Of a stretch of DNA of 12,149 bases, positions 1-6,999 are shown piece by piece. Below the pieces are notes generated by a model. That model saw only the letters and a program-made list of their open reading frames with translations. It did no database searches and was not told the DNA's origin. Made by a program: the position numbers and the translations under genes. The stretch is from Terriglobus sp. (lineage in GTDB: Bacteria; Acidobacteriota; Terriglobia; Terriglobales; Acidobacteriaceae). The stretch lies in NCBI GenBank assembly GCA_023265355.1, contig JAHFTZ010000021.1:1-12149 (forward strand), read 5' to 3'. Numbering within the stretch: the first letter of the stretch is position 1; every line of letters begins with the position of its first letter.

Positions 1-1151
1 CGCCGGCGATCGGGCCGACGCTGGGCGGCTAGATTACCGACAACTACACTTGGCGATGGATCTTCTTCATTAATGTTCCCGTGGCGCTTCTCTCTCTATT
101 CCTGACGAACAAGATGGTGGAAGACCCACCACACATTGTTAAGGAAGTAGCGCTGTCCAAGAAGAACGGCATCAACCTCGACTACTTCGGCTTCGCTCTT
201 CTCGGATTGGGCTTCGGTTCCCTGGAGTTTGTGCTCGATAAGGGGCAGGAGGATGACTGGTTCGGATCGCGCCTGATCACGTTCTTCATCGGTCTCTGCG
301 TGATTTCGCTGGTTACGCTGATCTACTGGGAGCTACGGCAGCTGCGCATAGGGGAGCGACCGATCCTGAACCTGACGCTCTTCAAGCGGAAGTCCTTCGC
401 CGTGGCGTTCGTTCTGCTCTTCGTCCTCGGCTTCTCGCTTTACTCTTCGACCGTTCTGATCCCGCAGTATGTGCAGACACTGCTGGGCTACACGGCGGAG
501 CTGGCTGGATTCGTGCTCTCCCCGGGCGGATTTACGATCATGCTGATGATGCCTGTGGTGGGCTTTATGATCTCGCGCGTCGATCCGCGCTACATGATCA
601 CCTTCGGCTTTCTTCTGCTCTCGTGGTCGCTCTACCGCATGCACTCGCTGAGCCTGCAATCGAGCTTCAAGGACATCATGTGGCTGCGTATCTACCAGGC
701 GGCCTCGCTGGCCTTCCTCTTCATTCCGATCAACACGATCAGTTACAACGGCGTGCCGCAGGCCCAGAACAATGACGTCTCCGGCCTCTCAAACCTGGCG
801 CGTAACGTGGGTGGATCGGTGGGCACATCGTTCGTCGCGACGATGCTGGCGCGGCGTTCGCAGGCGCACCAGTCCGTTCTCGCAAGGAACCTAACCAACG
901 GCGATCCCGCGTTCCAGGAGCGCATCCATTCCCTGTCGAGCTTCTTGAGGGGACATACGGGAAGCGGAAGCTCCAGCGATACGATTGCCGCCGCGCAGGG
1001 AAATATCTACAACCAGGTGCATGCGCAGGCGTCCATGCTGGCGTACCTCGACATCATGAGCGTGCTCATGGTCTTCTGCCTGGCGGTCGTGCCGCTGGTG
1101 TGGGTCGTGGGTAAGCCGGCGAAGATGTCGGGGGATGCTCCGGTTCACTAA
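1..1151 (+). pseudogene. DHA2-family MFS drug efflux transporter, 5' truncated by the window and interrupted by TAG
   Basis: The frame ending in TAA at 1149-1151 runs back to the left edge. Read through, bases 3-80 give PAIGPTLGG, a TAG stop at 30-32, then ITDNYTWRWIFFINVP. This is the motif C and following loop of 14-helix DHA2 proton antiporters (EmrB/QacA type), where the stop position is normally a conserved Trp (TGG to TAG). The remaining 356 codons after GTG at 81 are intact and hold the expected later helices, including the family stretch FLFIPINTISYNGVPQ and the following NLARNVGGSVG. In a working protein it would export drugs or other small molecules across the inner membrane, usually with an EmrA-like adaptor and outer-membrane channel; those partners would lie off the left edge. 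TAG is used as a stop elsewhere here (9790-9792), so recoding is unlikely. A single-base sequencing error is the main alternative. A product restarted at GTG 81 would lack about five helices. Family call firm; pseudogene status likely. Confidence 0.8.
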
Positions 1152-1170
1152 AGCAGAAATCAGTTCGTGA

Positions 1171-1215
1171 CAAACAACAAGAGTCCTGGCAAACATGCCG
1201 GTGAGTCGTTGTTTG
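1171..1215. terminator. Imperfect stem-loop after the MFS remnant, possible weak terminator
   Basis: CAAACAAC (1171-1178) pairs perfectly with GTTGTTTG (1208-1215). Inside, CTGGC and GCCGG can form a second short stem with one G-T wobble around AAACAT. It starts 20 bases after the transporter stop. There is no T-run on either strand, so a Rho-independent terminator is not clearly supported; an mRNA-end stabilising hairpin is equally possible. Confidence 0.3.
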
Positions 1216-1450
1216 AAAAGCAGAGTCCTCCGTTGTGGGTGTGGAAGATTGGTCTGCCCGGTCGGCCCTCTAAGGTCTATTTTCTTCGGAAGATCTGAAG
1301 AGACACGATGCCTTCGTGGCTCCACGCTCATAAAAATAATATGAATCACGCATTCGGCAGGAATAAATCGACGGGTTCGCTGTTCTCCTTGCAGTTGCTT
1401 TATGGATTGTGCTTAGTGTGTCCAGACGCGCTACAACGACGAAAATCGAC

Positions 1451-1455
1451 AGGAG
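1451..1455 (+). promoter_or_regulatory. Ribosome binding site of the SGNH hydrolase
   Basis: AGGAG lies 6 bases before ATG 1462. This supports that start over other in-frame candidates, and the resulting protein opens directly with a signal peptide. Confidence 0.8.
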
Positions 1456-1461
1456 AACTCA

Positions 1462-3054
1462 ATGATTCTGAGATGCAAACATCTTGTACGAAACTACACA
1501 GCGTGCATCGTATTGGCCGGTTTTGGAGTACATGCTCACGCACAGACCTCCGGCCTACCCTGGATCGGCACGTGGGGAGTGGGCCAGGTGGATGCTTCGG
1601 ATTCCCTTCCTTCTACGGGCGAGAACGGGCTGATTTTCAATCAGCAGACGGTCCGTCAGATCGTGCACACAAGTATTGGAGGATCTACGGCGCGCGTTCA
1701 GTTTTCGAACGAATATGGAACGACGCCGCTCACCATTGCCGATGTCCATATTGCACAGCGCAGCAGCGGGAGTTCTACCGTGAGCGGAACGGATCGGGCG
1801 ATTACCTTTGCAGGCGCAACGTCCGTCACCATCGCCCCGGGAGCAAGGATCGTAAGCGACGGAGTCGCGTTTACCGTCATGCCGGGATCTGACGTTGCGA
1901 TCAGCACCTTCTATCCGGCCGCCAATGCCGGTATGCCTCTCACACATGTCACACTGCATCCATTTACCGAGCAGACCAGTTACTTTGCGGCAGGGGATCG
2001 AAGCAGTCAGGTTTCACTATCCGCCACCGAAATCGGAAACTATTACTTCCTCACCAATCTCGATGTACAAAACAGTGCTGCCGCGGGCGCGGTCGTGGCA
2101 TTTGGTGCTTCCATTACGGATGGCGACGATTCGAGCGGAGACACAAATCATCGCTGGCCCAACTTCCTCTCGCAGCGATTCAACGCTGCAGGAATGAATA
2201 TTGGCGTAATCAATAAAGGCATCTCGGGCGCTCACTTGCTGAGTTCTGCCGGATTTTTCGGAGACAGCGCGGAGTCCCGATTTAGCCGCGATGTTCTGCA
2301 GCAGCCTGGCGTCCGCTGGGTCATTCTCTCCGACTTTCCGCTGAACGATGTCTCAGACCCTTCGGTCACCGCATCTTCCCTGATTGCCGGCATGCAATCT
2401 CTGATCACCCAGTCCCACCAGAACCACCTGAAGATCTTTTGTTCTGTTCTTACACCGTTCAAGGGATCCGGGGGATGGACGCCTCAAGGCGAAGCCACGC
2501 GGCAACAAATCAATACTTTCATTCGCAGCGGTACGAGTGGATGCGATGGAATCATCGATCAGGCAAGTGTGATCCAGGATCCCAACGATCCAGAGATGAT
2601 TGCCGCCAAGTTCCTCGGGGGACCTGACGATATCCATCCAAACGATGCCGGCTATCAGGCCATTGCAAACATAGTGAATCTCTCCCTCTTCGCTCCCGGG
2701 CTTACTGCTATCCAGGGGCCCACAGCCTGTGGAGTCTTGCGGGCAGGGCAGGGGATCGTGCCCGACCAACCTCTGATGTCCTGCGATGGTCGCTTTATGC
2801 TCTTCCTGCAGGATGATGGAAATCTCGTGATCTACGAGGGGAATACGCCTTTGTGGGCAACAGGCACGGTGGGGGCGAAGAGCGCTCAAGCGGTCCTCGA
2901 GGCCAATGGCAATCTTGTGATCTACGACAGCGACGGGCGTCCTCTTTGGGCCACCAATTCTGACCCGGCGGATGGAGCCACACTCTCGCTAGGGGATGAC
3001 GGCACGCTCGTGATCAGGGATGCCGACGGTACGGTCTGGACTTCGACTGTGTGA
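1462..3054 (+). CDS. Secreted SGNH/GDSL-family hydrolase with C-terminal bulb-type lectin domain
   Basis: A 530-residue exported protein. Residues 1-27 look like a Sec signal peptide ending AHA before Gln28. Residues about 30-415 are an SGNH hydrolase resembling the XynE-like group of acyl/acetyl esterases: nucleophile Ser217 in GASITDG, oxyanion Gly253 in NKGISG, Asn295 in PLNDVS, and Asp389/His392 in DDIHPND. The usual Gly of block III (GxND) is Pro here. Residues about 421-530 form a B_lectin-like domain with three repeats, each ending near a LWAT or VWTS strand. The first, QDDGNLVIY (450-458), matches the mannose-binding consensus QxDxNxVxY exactly; the second (ExNxNxVxY) and third (GxDxTxVxR) are degenerate. 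Cys423 and Cys441 could form a disulfide. The likely job is deacylation of a polysaccharide or glycoconjugate outside the cytoplasm, with the lectin holding the substrate; the substrate is unknown. It stands alone, with its own ribosome binding site. Family and domain calls are firm; function is inferred. Confidence 0.92.
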   Translation: MILRCKHLVRNYTACIVLAGFGVHAHAQTSGLPWIGTWGVGQVDASDSLPSTGENGLIFNQQTVRQIVHTSIGGSTARVQFSNEYGTTPLTIADVHIAQRSSGSSTVSGTDRAITFAGATSVTIAPGARIVSDGVAFTVMPGSDVAISTFYPAANAGMPLTHVTLHPFTEQTSYFAAGDRSSQVSLSATEIGNYYFLTNLDVQNSAAAGAVVAFGASITDGDDSSGDTNHRWPNFLSQRFNAAGMNIGVINKGISGAHLLSSAGFFGDSAESRFSRDVLQQPGVRWVILSDFPLNDVSDPSVTASSLIAGMQSLITQSHQNHLKIFCSVLTPFKGSGGWTPQGEATRQQINTFIRSGTSGCDGIIDQASVIQDPNDPEMIAAKFLGGPDDIHPNDAGYQAIANIVNLSLFAPGLTAIQGPTACGVLRAGQGIVPDQPLMSCDGRFMLFLQDDGNLVIYEGNTPLWATGTVGAKSAQAVLEANGNLVIYDSDGRPLWATNSDPADGATLSLGDDGTLVIRDADGTVWTSTV

Positions 3055-3101
3055 TCGTCCAGAGAGTCTGTTCTTGTCCGTCTCGTGTTTCGTATACGGA
3101 A

Positions 3102-3129
3102 AGAGGCCCGACATCGCTGCCGGGCCTCT
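3102..3129. terminator. Hairpin between the convergent hydrolase and osmC genes
   Basis: AGAGGCCCG (3102-3110) and CGGGCCTCT (3121-3129) form a perfect 9-bp GC-rich stem with a 10-base loop. Read on the minus strand it is followed by TTTCC, a short U-tract. It sits 58 bases past the osmC stop and 48 bases past the hydrolase stop, as expected of a terminator for osmC that may also serve the hydrolase. Confidence 0.65.
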
Positions 3130-3186
3130 GCTGTTCAGCAGGCCGATCTCATCGCTTCTTTACGCGGATGACGAATCAGAGCTCTT

Positions 3187-3618
3187 TTATGCGAGGGTTG
3201 CGTCAAGGGTGATTTCAGCGGCCGCGAGCAGGCGCGAGATGGGGCAGTTTTCCTTTGCGCCCTTGGCGATCTCGTCGAACTTGGCTTTGTCGAGGCCGGG
3301 GACCTTGGCGGTGGTGGTGAGGTGGATCTTGGTGACGGTCGGTGCGCCGTTTACGAACTCCAGGATGACCTTGGCCGTTGTGGCGACTTCTTCGCCCTTG
3401 GTGCCATTCTTTTCCAGTTCAGCGGAGAGGGCCATCGTGAAACAGCCCGCATGCGCGGCGGCAATCAGCTCTTCCGGGTTGGTGCCCTTGCCGTTTTCAA
3501 AGCGCGAGACGAAGGTGTAGCTCTGATCCTTCAACACGCCGCTCTGTGTGCTGATGGTGCCTTTGCCGTCTTTGAGTCCGCCCTGCCATACTGCACTGCT
3601 GCTACGTTCAGTTGCCAT
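3187..3618 (-). CDS. osmC: OsmC-family peroxiredoxin (organic hydroperoxide reductase)
   Basis: The protein has 143 residues, the same length as E. coli OsmC, and carries the two catalytic cysteines at matching positions: Cys59 in AAHAGCFTMAL and Cys125 in ENCPISRLL. In the family, a dimer reduces organic hydroperoxides (and less efficiently H2O2) in the cytoplasm by a two-cysteine mechanism, with electrons usually from lipoyl proteins or thiols. I chose ATG at 3618 because AAGGAG lies 8 bases upstream. The frame stays open for 66 more codons, but these overlap the end of the peptidase gene and look nothing like OsmC. It lies 73 bases downstream of the M28 peptidase on the same strand and may be co-transcribed with it or have its own promoter; I see no clear promoter in the gap. 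A hairpin terminator follows. OsmC rather than Ohr is favoured by length and motif wording. Confidence 0.93.
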   Translation of the reverse strand: MATERSSSAVWQGGLKDGKGTISTQSGVLKDQSYTFVSRFENGKGTNPEELIAAAHAGCFTMALSAELEKNGTKGEEVATTAKVILEFVNGAPTVTKIHLTTTAKVPGLDKAKFDEIAKGAKENCPISRLLAAAEITLDATLA

Positions 3619-3626
3619 GTTCGTAT

Positions 3627-3632
3627 CTCCTT
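3627..3632 (-). promoter_or_regulatory. Ribosome binding site deciding the osmC start
   Basis: On the minus strand AAGGAG precedes ATG 3618 by 8 bases. This sets the start at the canonical 143-residue protein rather than the longer open frame. Confidence 0.8.
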
Positions 3633-3691
3633 GAAGTGTGCTGCGTTGATTGGATGCTCCGAAGACCGGTTGGCACCCAGGTAGGGAAAAT

Positions 3692-5338
3692 TTAGCGTTC
3701 GCTCTTCTTGCGCGCTGCCTCAAACTCTTCGCCGTGATTCCATTCGATGGTGTGTGGAGCGGAGAGAGCGATCCAGCCGAGTTCCATGCCAAAGCGGGCG
3801 AACTTGGCGTTGCCACGGAAGTCCATGTCTGGCGTGTAGTTGTCGGAGAAGTTGTGGTAACGGTTCTCGTTGTAGTCTTTCTCCTGCGCGACGCCCCAGG
3901 CGAGATCGTGGCCCTCGTACTTCGCTCCGGTGTCTACGGAGAAAGCCGGGATGCCTTCGCGGGAGAGTGAGAAATGGTCGGAGCGATAATAGCTGCCTGC
4001 CTCCGGGCGCGGATCGGGAACGATCGTGAGGCCGAAGCGCTTCGCCGTTGCCTGCACCGTCGGATAGAAGGTGGTGCGCTGGGCTCCGTTGACGTTGACC
4101 TCTTCTGGAATACCGACTGGGAGGATCATGTCGAAGTTGAGGTCGAGCGCGATCTGCCCGGCTGGGATGGGTGGATGCTGGCCGAGATACTCAGAGCCAA
4201 GAAGGCCTTGCTCCTCCGCCGTGACCGAGGCGAAGTAGACCGAGTGCGCGGGCTTGACCTTGAGCGTGGACCAGGCGCGTGCGAGCTCCAGCAGAAGGCC
4301 AACGCCGGTGCCGTTGTCCGCCGCGCCGTTGTAGATGTTGTCGCCCGCCATGCCCGGCTTCAAACCGAGATGATCGTAGTGCGCTGAGTAGAGGACGGCC
4401 TGGTCCTTTCCGGAGGCGTTGGTGCCGGGAAGCTTCGCGATGACGTTGGGCGAGAGGAACGGGCGGATCGAACTCTCGACGTGCCCCTTGAGTTTGATGG
4501 GAAGCTCCATGCCTTTGAAGCCGCGTTTGCCTGCGGCGGCGAAGGCGTCTTCGAGCGTCATACCGCTGGCGGCAAAGATCCTGCGCGCGACTTCCAGTTG
4601 GATCCACGAGGCTCCTGCGAGCTTTGGATTCTCGTCTTCGGCGAGATAGGTCTTCTCGCCGGTGTTGGAGTTCCTGACGACATCCCAGCCGTAGCTGGCG
4701 AGGTCTGTGCGATGGATGATGAGCGCGCCGACGGCTCCCCTGCGCGCGGCCTCTTCAAACTTGTACGTCCAGCGACCGTAGTAGGTCATGGCTTTGCCGC
4801 CGAAGAACTTTGGATCGTCTGAAGGTGGGTCGCCCACGATGCAGAGGATGATCTTGCCTTTGACGTCGACGCCCGCGTAGTCATCCCACTGGAACTCGGG
4901 GGCGCGTGCGCCGTAGCCGACCCAGACGATGGGTGCGTCGAAGTCCGCTGTGGGGTTGTGCTGCTGATTGGAGGCGGTGTAGTCCTCGCCGAAGTTCAGC
5001 TTGATCGCTTTGCCCTTCGCTGGCTCCAAGGTGTAGCTGGTGTGGGCGGGTTCTGCTTTCACGCCAACGAACTTTACCTGCTGCAGGAACGTTCCGTTGT
5101 CGCCCGCTGGCTCCAGGCCGTCAAGAGCGAACTGCGTCGCGATGTACTGCGCCGCGATCTCGGAGCCGCGCAGGCCGGGGCCTCTGCCTTCGAGGAGATC
5201 GTCCGCGAGAAAGCGCACGTGGGCGCGGATCTTTTCCGCGTCGATAGATTGCTCCGCGGATTTGACTGCAGGTGGAACCACCTGTGCTGCAGCGGCGAGA
5301 GGAAGTGTAAGGACGCTGAGAAGGGCGAGAGTCTTCAT
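3692..5338 (-). CDS. Secreted M28-family zinc metallopeptidase (aminopeptidase type)
   Basis: A 548-residue exported peptidase. A signal peptide (residues 1-18, cleaved near AAAA/Q) precedes a region of about 30-135 containing FLADDLLEGRGPG, typical of these enzymes. A PA-like insert of about 135-290 includes GKIILCIVGDP. The M28 catalytic domain spans about 295-530. The metal and catalytic residues are all visible: His320 and Asp322 in SAHYDH, bridging Asp341 in GAADNGTG, Glu375 (general base) and Glu376 in TAEEQGLLGSE, Asp403 in LNFDM, and His495 in YHNFSDNY. The family uses two zinc ions to remove N-terminal residues from peptides; here probably in the periplasm or outside, for nutrition or peptide turnover. 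The ATG overlaps the mutY stop (ATGA, 5338-5335), and GAGGA inside the mutY end (5352-5348) sits 9 bases upstream, so it can be read with and after mutY. The exact substrate and a carboxypeptidase alternative cannot be settled from sequence. Confidence 0.93.
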   Translation of the reverse strand: MKTLALLSVLTLPLAAAAQVVPPAVKSAEQSIDAEKIRAHVRFLADDLLEGRGPGLRGSEIAAQYIATQFALDGLEPAGDNGTFLQQVKFVGVKAEPAHTSYTLEPAKGKAIKLNFGEDYTASNQQHNPTADFDAPIVWVGYGARAPEFQWDDYAGVDVKGKIILCIVGDPPSDDPKFFGGKAMTYYGRWTYKFEEAARRGAVGALIIHRTDLASYGWDVVRNSNTGEKTYLAEDENPKLAGASWIQLEVARRIFAASGMTLEDAFAAAGKRGFKGMELPIKLKGHVESSIRPFLSPNVIAKLPGTNASGKDQAVLYSAHYDHLGLKPGMAGDNIYNGAADNGTGVGLLLELARAWSTLKVKPAHSVYFASVTAEEQGLLGSEYLGQHPPIPAGQIALDLNFDMILPVGIPEEVNVNGAQRTTFYPTVQATAKRFGLTIVPDPRPEAGSYYRSDHFSLSREGIPAFSVDTGAKYEGHDLAWGVAQEKDYNENRYHNFSDNYTPDMDFRGNAKFARFGMELGWIALSAPHTIEWNHGEEFEAARKKSER

Positions 5339-6405
5339 TTCGTTTCTTCCTCTAAAAGCCTAAGGGCGGGTGGCATAACGTTGGTGCGTTCCAGGATCTT
5401 GCGGGCGAGACCGGTAAGCGGCAGACGGTGCAGGGCGCTGGTACGCATCCATGTTAGCCCGTCGCCGGAGAAGGTCTCCGATGGGAAGGTGAAGACTTCA
5501 ACGTAATAATTGGTGCTGGTGATGCTGTGGCGGAGACGCAGTGCAGGCTCTTCGCCCACAGGAGCATCTTCGATCGGGGCGAGTTCATACATATTCGGCA
5601 TCAGGCTCTCGGTCTTTGCGCGCCGGTAGAGGAGGACCTGTGGCTCGTCTCTGCGCGTGCGCTGTACGAGACCGTAACGGATAAGGCGGCTGAGCAGTTT
5701 CTTGCGCGGTGCCGTGACGTGTTCGCCCCGCGTTTTACAGAGTTCATAGACAGGGCAGACGGCGCAGAGTGGACCGCGTGGAAGGCAGACGGTCGCCCCG
5801 AGTTCCATCATGGCCTGGTTGTGATCGCCCGGTTTACGGGCGGGCACCAGCGCCTGCGCCTGCTGCGTAATGAGCGCGCGGCCTGAGGCGGATCTGTCCT
5901 CGGGACGTCCGGCGATGCGGAGGAGGACACGTTCCACGTTGCCATCGACCACGGCGATGCACTCGCCGAAGGCGATGCTGGCGATCGCCGACGAGGTGTA
6001 CTCGCCGATGCCGGGGAGGCGACGGAGCTCCGCCGCCGTGTTGGGGAGCTCTCCTTCGTGCTCTTCCACAACGAACTTGGCGGCGCGATGCAGCATGCGC
6101 GCGCGGCGGTAGTAGCCGAGACCGCTCCAGGCGGCGAGAACAGCATCCTCGTCGGCCAGGGCGAGCGCAAACATGGTGGGGAAGTCTTTAAGAAAGCGAT
6201 GGAAGTGGTCCACGACAGCATTGACGCGCGTCTGCTGCAGCATAATCTCGCTTAGCCATGTGCTGTAGGGCTCTACTTTGGTACGCCACGGAAGAACGCG
6301 GGCGTGGCGGCGATACCAGGCAGAGAGCTTGCGCCGGAAAAGAAGAACTTCTTCGTGGCCTAATTGAGAAGCAGCCAACTCCGGCTGATCACGCTTTGCG
6401 CTCAT
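5335..6405 (-). CDS. mutY: A/G-specific adenine glycosylase MutY
   Basis: It removes adenine mispaired with 8-oxoguanine, preventing G to T changes. Numbered from ATG 6405 (356 residues), the catalytic Glu53 lies in SEIMLQQT, the helix-hairpin-helix in LPGIGEYTSSAI (130-141), and Asp154 in VVDGNVERV. The [4Fe-4S] cysteines are 207, 214, 217 and 223 (C-x6-C-x2-C-x5-C). The C-terminal part, from about 240 on, is the NUDIX-like domain that reads 8-oxoG. Its recognition loop, usually HxFSH, reads HSITS here (293-297), a notable change. The start is uncertain: TTG 6432 adds nine residues, and both candidates have a purine run (GGGAG or GGAG) too close to the start codon to be a good binding site. 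The gene is divergent from the small Cys/His gene and is probably first in an operon with the overlapping M28 peptidase. Identity is firm; start moderate. Confidence 0.95.
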   Translation of the reverse strand: MSAKRDQPELAASQLGHEEVLLFRRKLSAWYRRHARVLPWRTKVEPYSTWLSEIMLQQTRVNAVVDHFHRFLKDFPTMFALALADEDAVLAAWSGLGYYRRARMLHRAAKFVVEEHEGELPNTAAELRRLPGIGEYTSSAIASIAFGECIAVVDGNVERVLLRIAGRPEDRSASGRALITQQAQALVPARKPGDHNQAMMELGATVCLPRGPLCAVCPVYELCKTRGEHVTAPRKKLLSRLIRYGLVQRTRRDEPQVLLYRRAKTESLMPNMYELAPIEDAPVGEEPALRLRHSITSTNYYVEVFTFPSETFSGDGLTWMRTSALHRLPLTGLARKILERTNVMPPALRLLEEETK

Positions 6406-6459
6406 CTCCCAAGCATAGCTTCGACTGAGCAAACTCCGGTTCGCGGACGCATTCGGTCG

Positions 6460-6487
6460 TAGATATTCCGGCCTAAGTCAGTCGCAA
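6460..6487 (-). promoter_or_regulatory. Possible mutY promoter
   Basis: On the minus strand TTGCGA (6487-6482, 4 of 6 to the -35 consensus) is followed 16 bases later by TATCTA (6465-6460, 3 of 6). This is the only pair I could find in the 158-185 base divergent gap upstream of mutY. The match is weak and is offered only as a candidate. Confidence 0.25.
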
Positions 6488-6578
6488 TTTACAGAAAATA
6501 AAGTAGTTAGTAAGTTTGAATCAGGCGGTTGTGCGGGCAACGCGCCTTATGGTTTTTCAATCTATTAGAGCAGGGATC

Positions 6579-6584
6579 AGGAGG
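6579..6584 (+). promoter_or_regulatory. Strong ribosome binding site of the small Cys/His gene
   Basis: AGGAGG, the full consensus, lies 6 bases before ATG 6591. It decides the start and argues that this short frame is truly translated. Confidence 0.85.
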
Positions 6585-6590
6585 TTCGAT

Positions 6591-6800
6591 ATGCAGTCAG
6601 TTCAGGACGGACAGTGTGGACTCTGTGGCCATTTTGGCGAAAATCATGCCAAAACTGATGTGCTTGTGAGCATCATGAGCAGCAAGCAGGCTGAAACGAC
6701 AATGCTGGACGAGTGTGGTCATCCGAAGCATGCGCCCCTTCATCTGAAGGTTACTCCGATCAGCGGTTGCGATGGTTTTGTTCCGGCAGCAGCAGCTTAA
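6591..6800 (+). CDS. Small Cys/His-rich protein of unknown function (69 residues)
   Basis: I do not recognise this as a named family. The start is ATG 6591, set by AGGAGG six bases upstream; the frame is open further up, but that part has no such signal. The protein has no signal peptide or membrane segment and is probably cytoplasmic. Possible metal ligands are Cys9-x2-Cys12 with His14 and His19 (CGLCGHFGENH), then Cys42-x-His44-x2-His47-x3-His51 (CGHPKHAPLH), and Cys60 in SGCDGF; the tail is AAAA. The arrangement suggests one or two zinc sites, or a redox-active CxxC. A strong intrinsic terminator follows 21 bases later, so it is a single-gene unit, divergent from mutY and ahead of the M16 peptidase. 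Composition fits the host genome. Being a real gene is well supported by the binding site, the terminator and the conserved-looking motif; the function is open, with a zinc ribbon-like regulator or metal/redox sensor among the possibilities. Confidence 0.8.
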   Translation: MQSVQDGQCGLCGHFGENHAKTDVLVSIMSSKQAETTMLDECGHPKHAPLHLKVTPISGCDGFVPAAAA

Positions 6801-6821
6801 GGCTTTCCATGTTTCTCGACG

Positions 6822-6855
6822 CGCCCCGCATGCAGCATGCGGGGCGTTTTCGTTT
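6822..6855 (+). terminator. Rho-independent terminator of the small Cys/His gene
   Basis: CGCCCCGCATGC (6822-6833) and GCATGCGGGGCG (6835-6846) are perfect inverted repeats around one base; in RNA this is realistically a 10-bp stem with a GCAGC loop. TTTTCGTTT follows directly. It separates the small gene from the M16 peptidase. Confidence 0.92.
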
Positions 6856-6999
6856 AATCGCTTCTTTATAGAACGTCTTTGATATTCTGCCTCCACTGGA
6901 TGAAGCTCCCGGAACCGTATCTACCAACGTCTTACCTCTGACAACTTCCCACCTCAGGAAACATCGTTCAAGACCGTCGCACAGAAAGAGTCCTTGCCC

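Larger units (their letters stand above)
1152..1461. other. 310-base non-coding stretch upstream of the SGNH hydrolase
   Basis: No gene is convincing here. It holds an imperfect stem-loop just after the transporter stop (1171-1215, listed separately) and an octamer AGAGTCCT present twice (about 1180 and 1222). Near 1331-1343 lies an AT-rich patch with TAATAT at 1337-1342, which resembles a -10 box but has no good -35. The end of the stretch provides the ribosome binding site of the hydrolase. The hydrolase promoter is probably inside this stretch, but its position cannot be fixed by eye. Confidence 0.5.

Noticed and set aside
30..32. Readthrough or recoding of TAG (pyrrolysine or suppressor)
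   Set aside because: TAG ends the M16 gene here, there is no tRNA or recoding signal in view, and Trp to stop is a one-base change.
1308..1892. A 194-codon plus-strand frame overlapping the start of the SGNH hydrolase
   Set aside because: It lies in another frame of a gene with clear signal peptide and catalytic motifs, has no good ribosome binding site and no recognisable content.
3619..3816. A 66-residue N-terminal extension of OsmC
   Set aside because: It overlaps the end of the peptidase gene; AAGGAG before ATG 3618 and the exact 143-residue family length favour the short form.
6516..6590. A 25-residue upstream extension of the small Cys/His protein
   Set aside because: AGGAGG lies inside the extension, placed ideally for ATG 6591.
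6994..6999. TTG start two codons upstream of the M16 ATG
   Set aside because: ATG 7000 is at a better distance from the weak purine-rich site and opens a standard signal peptide.
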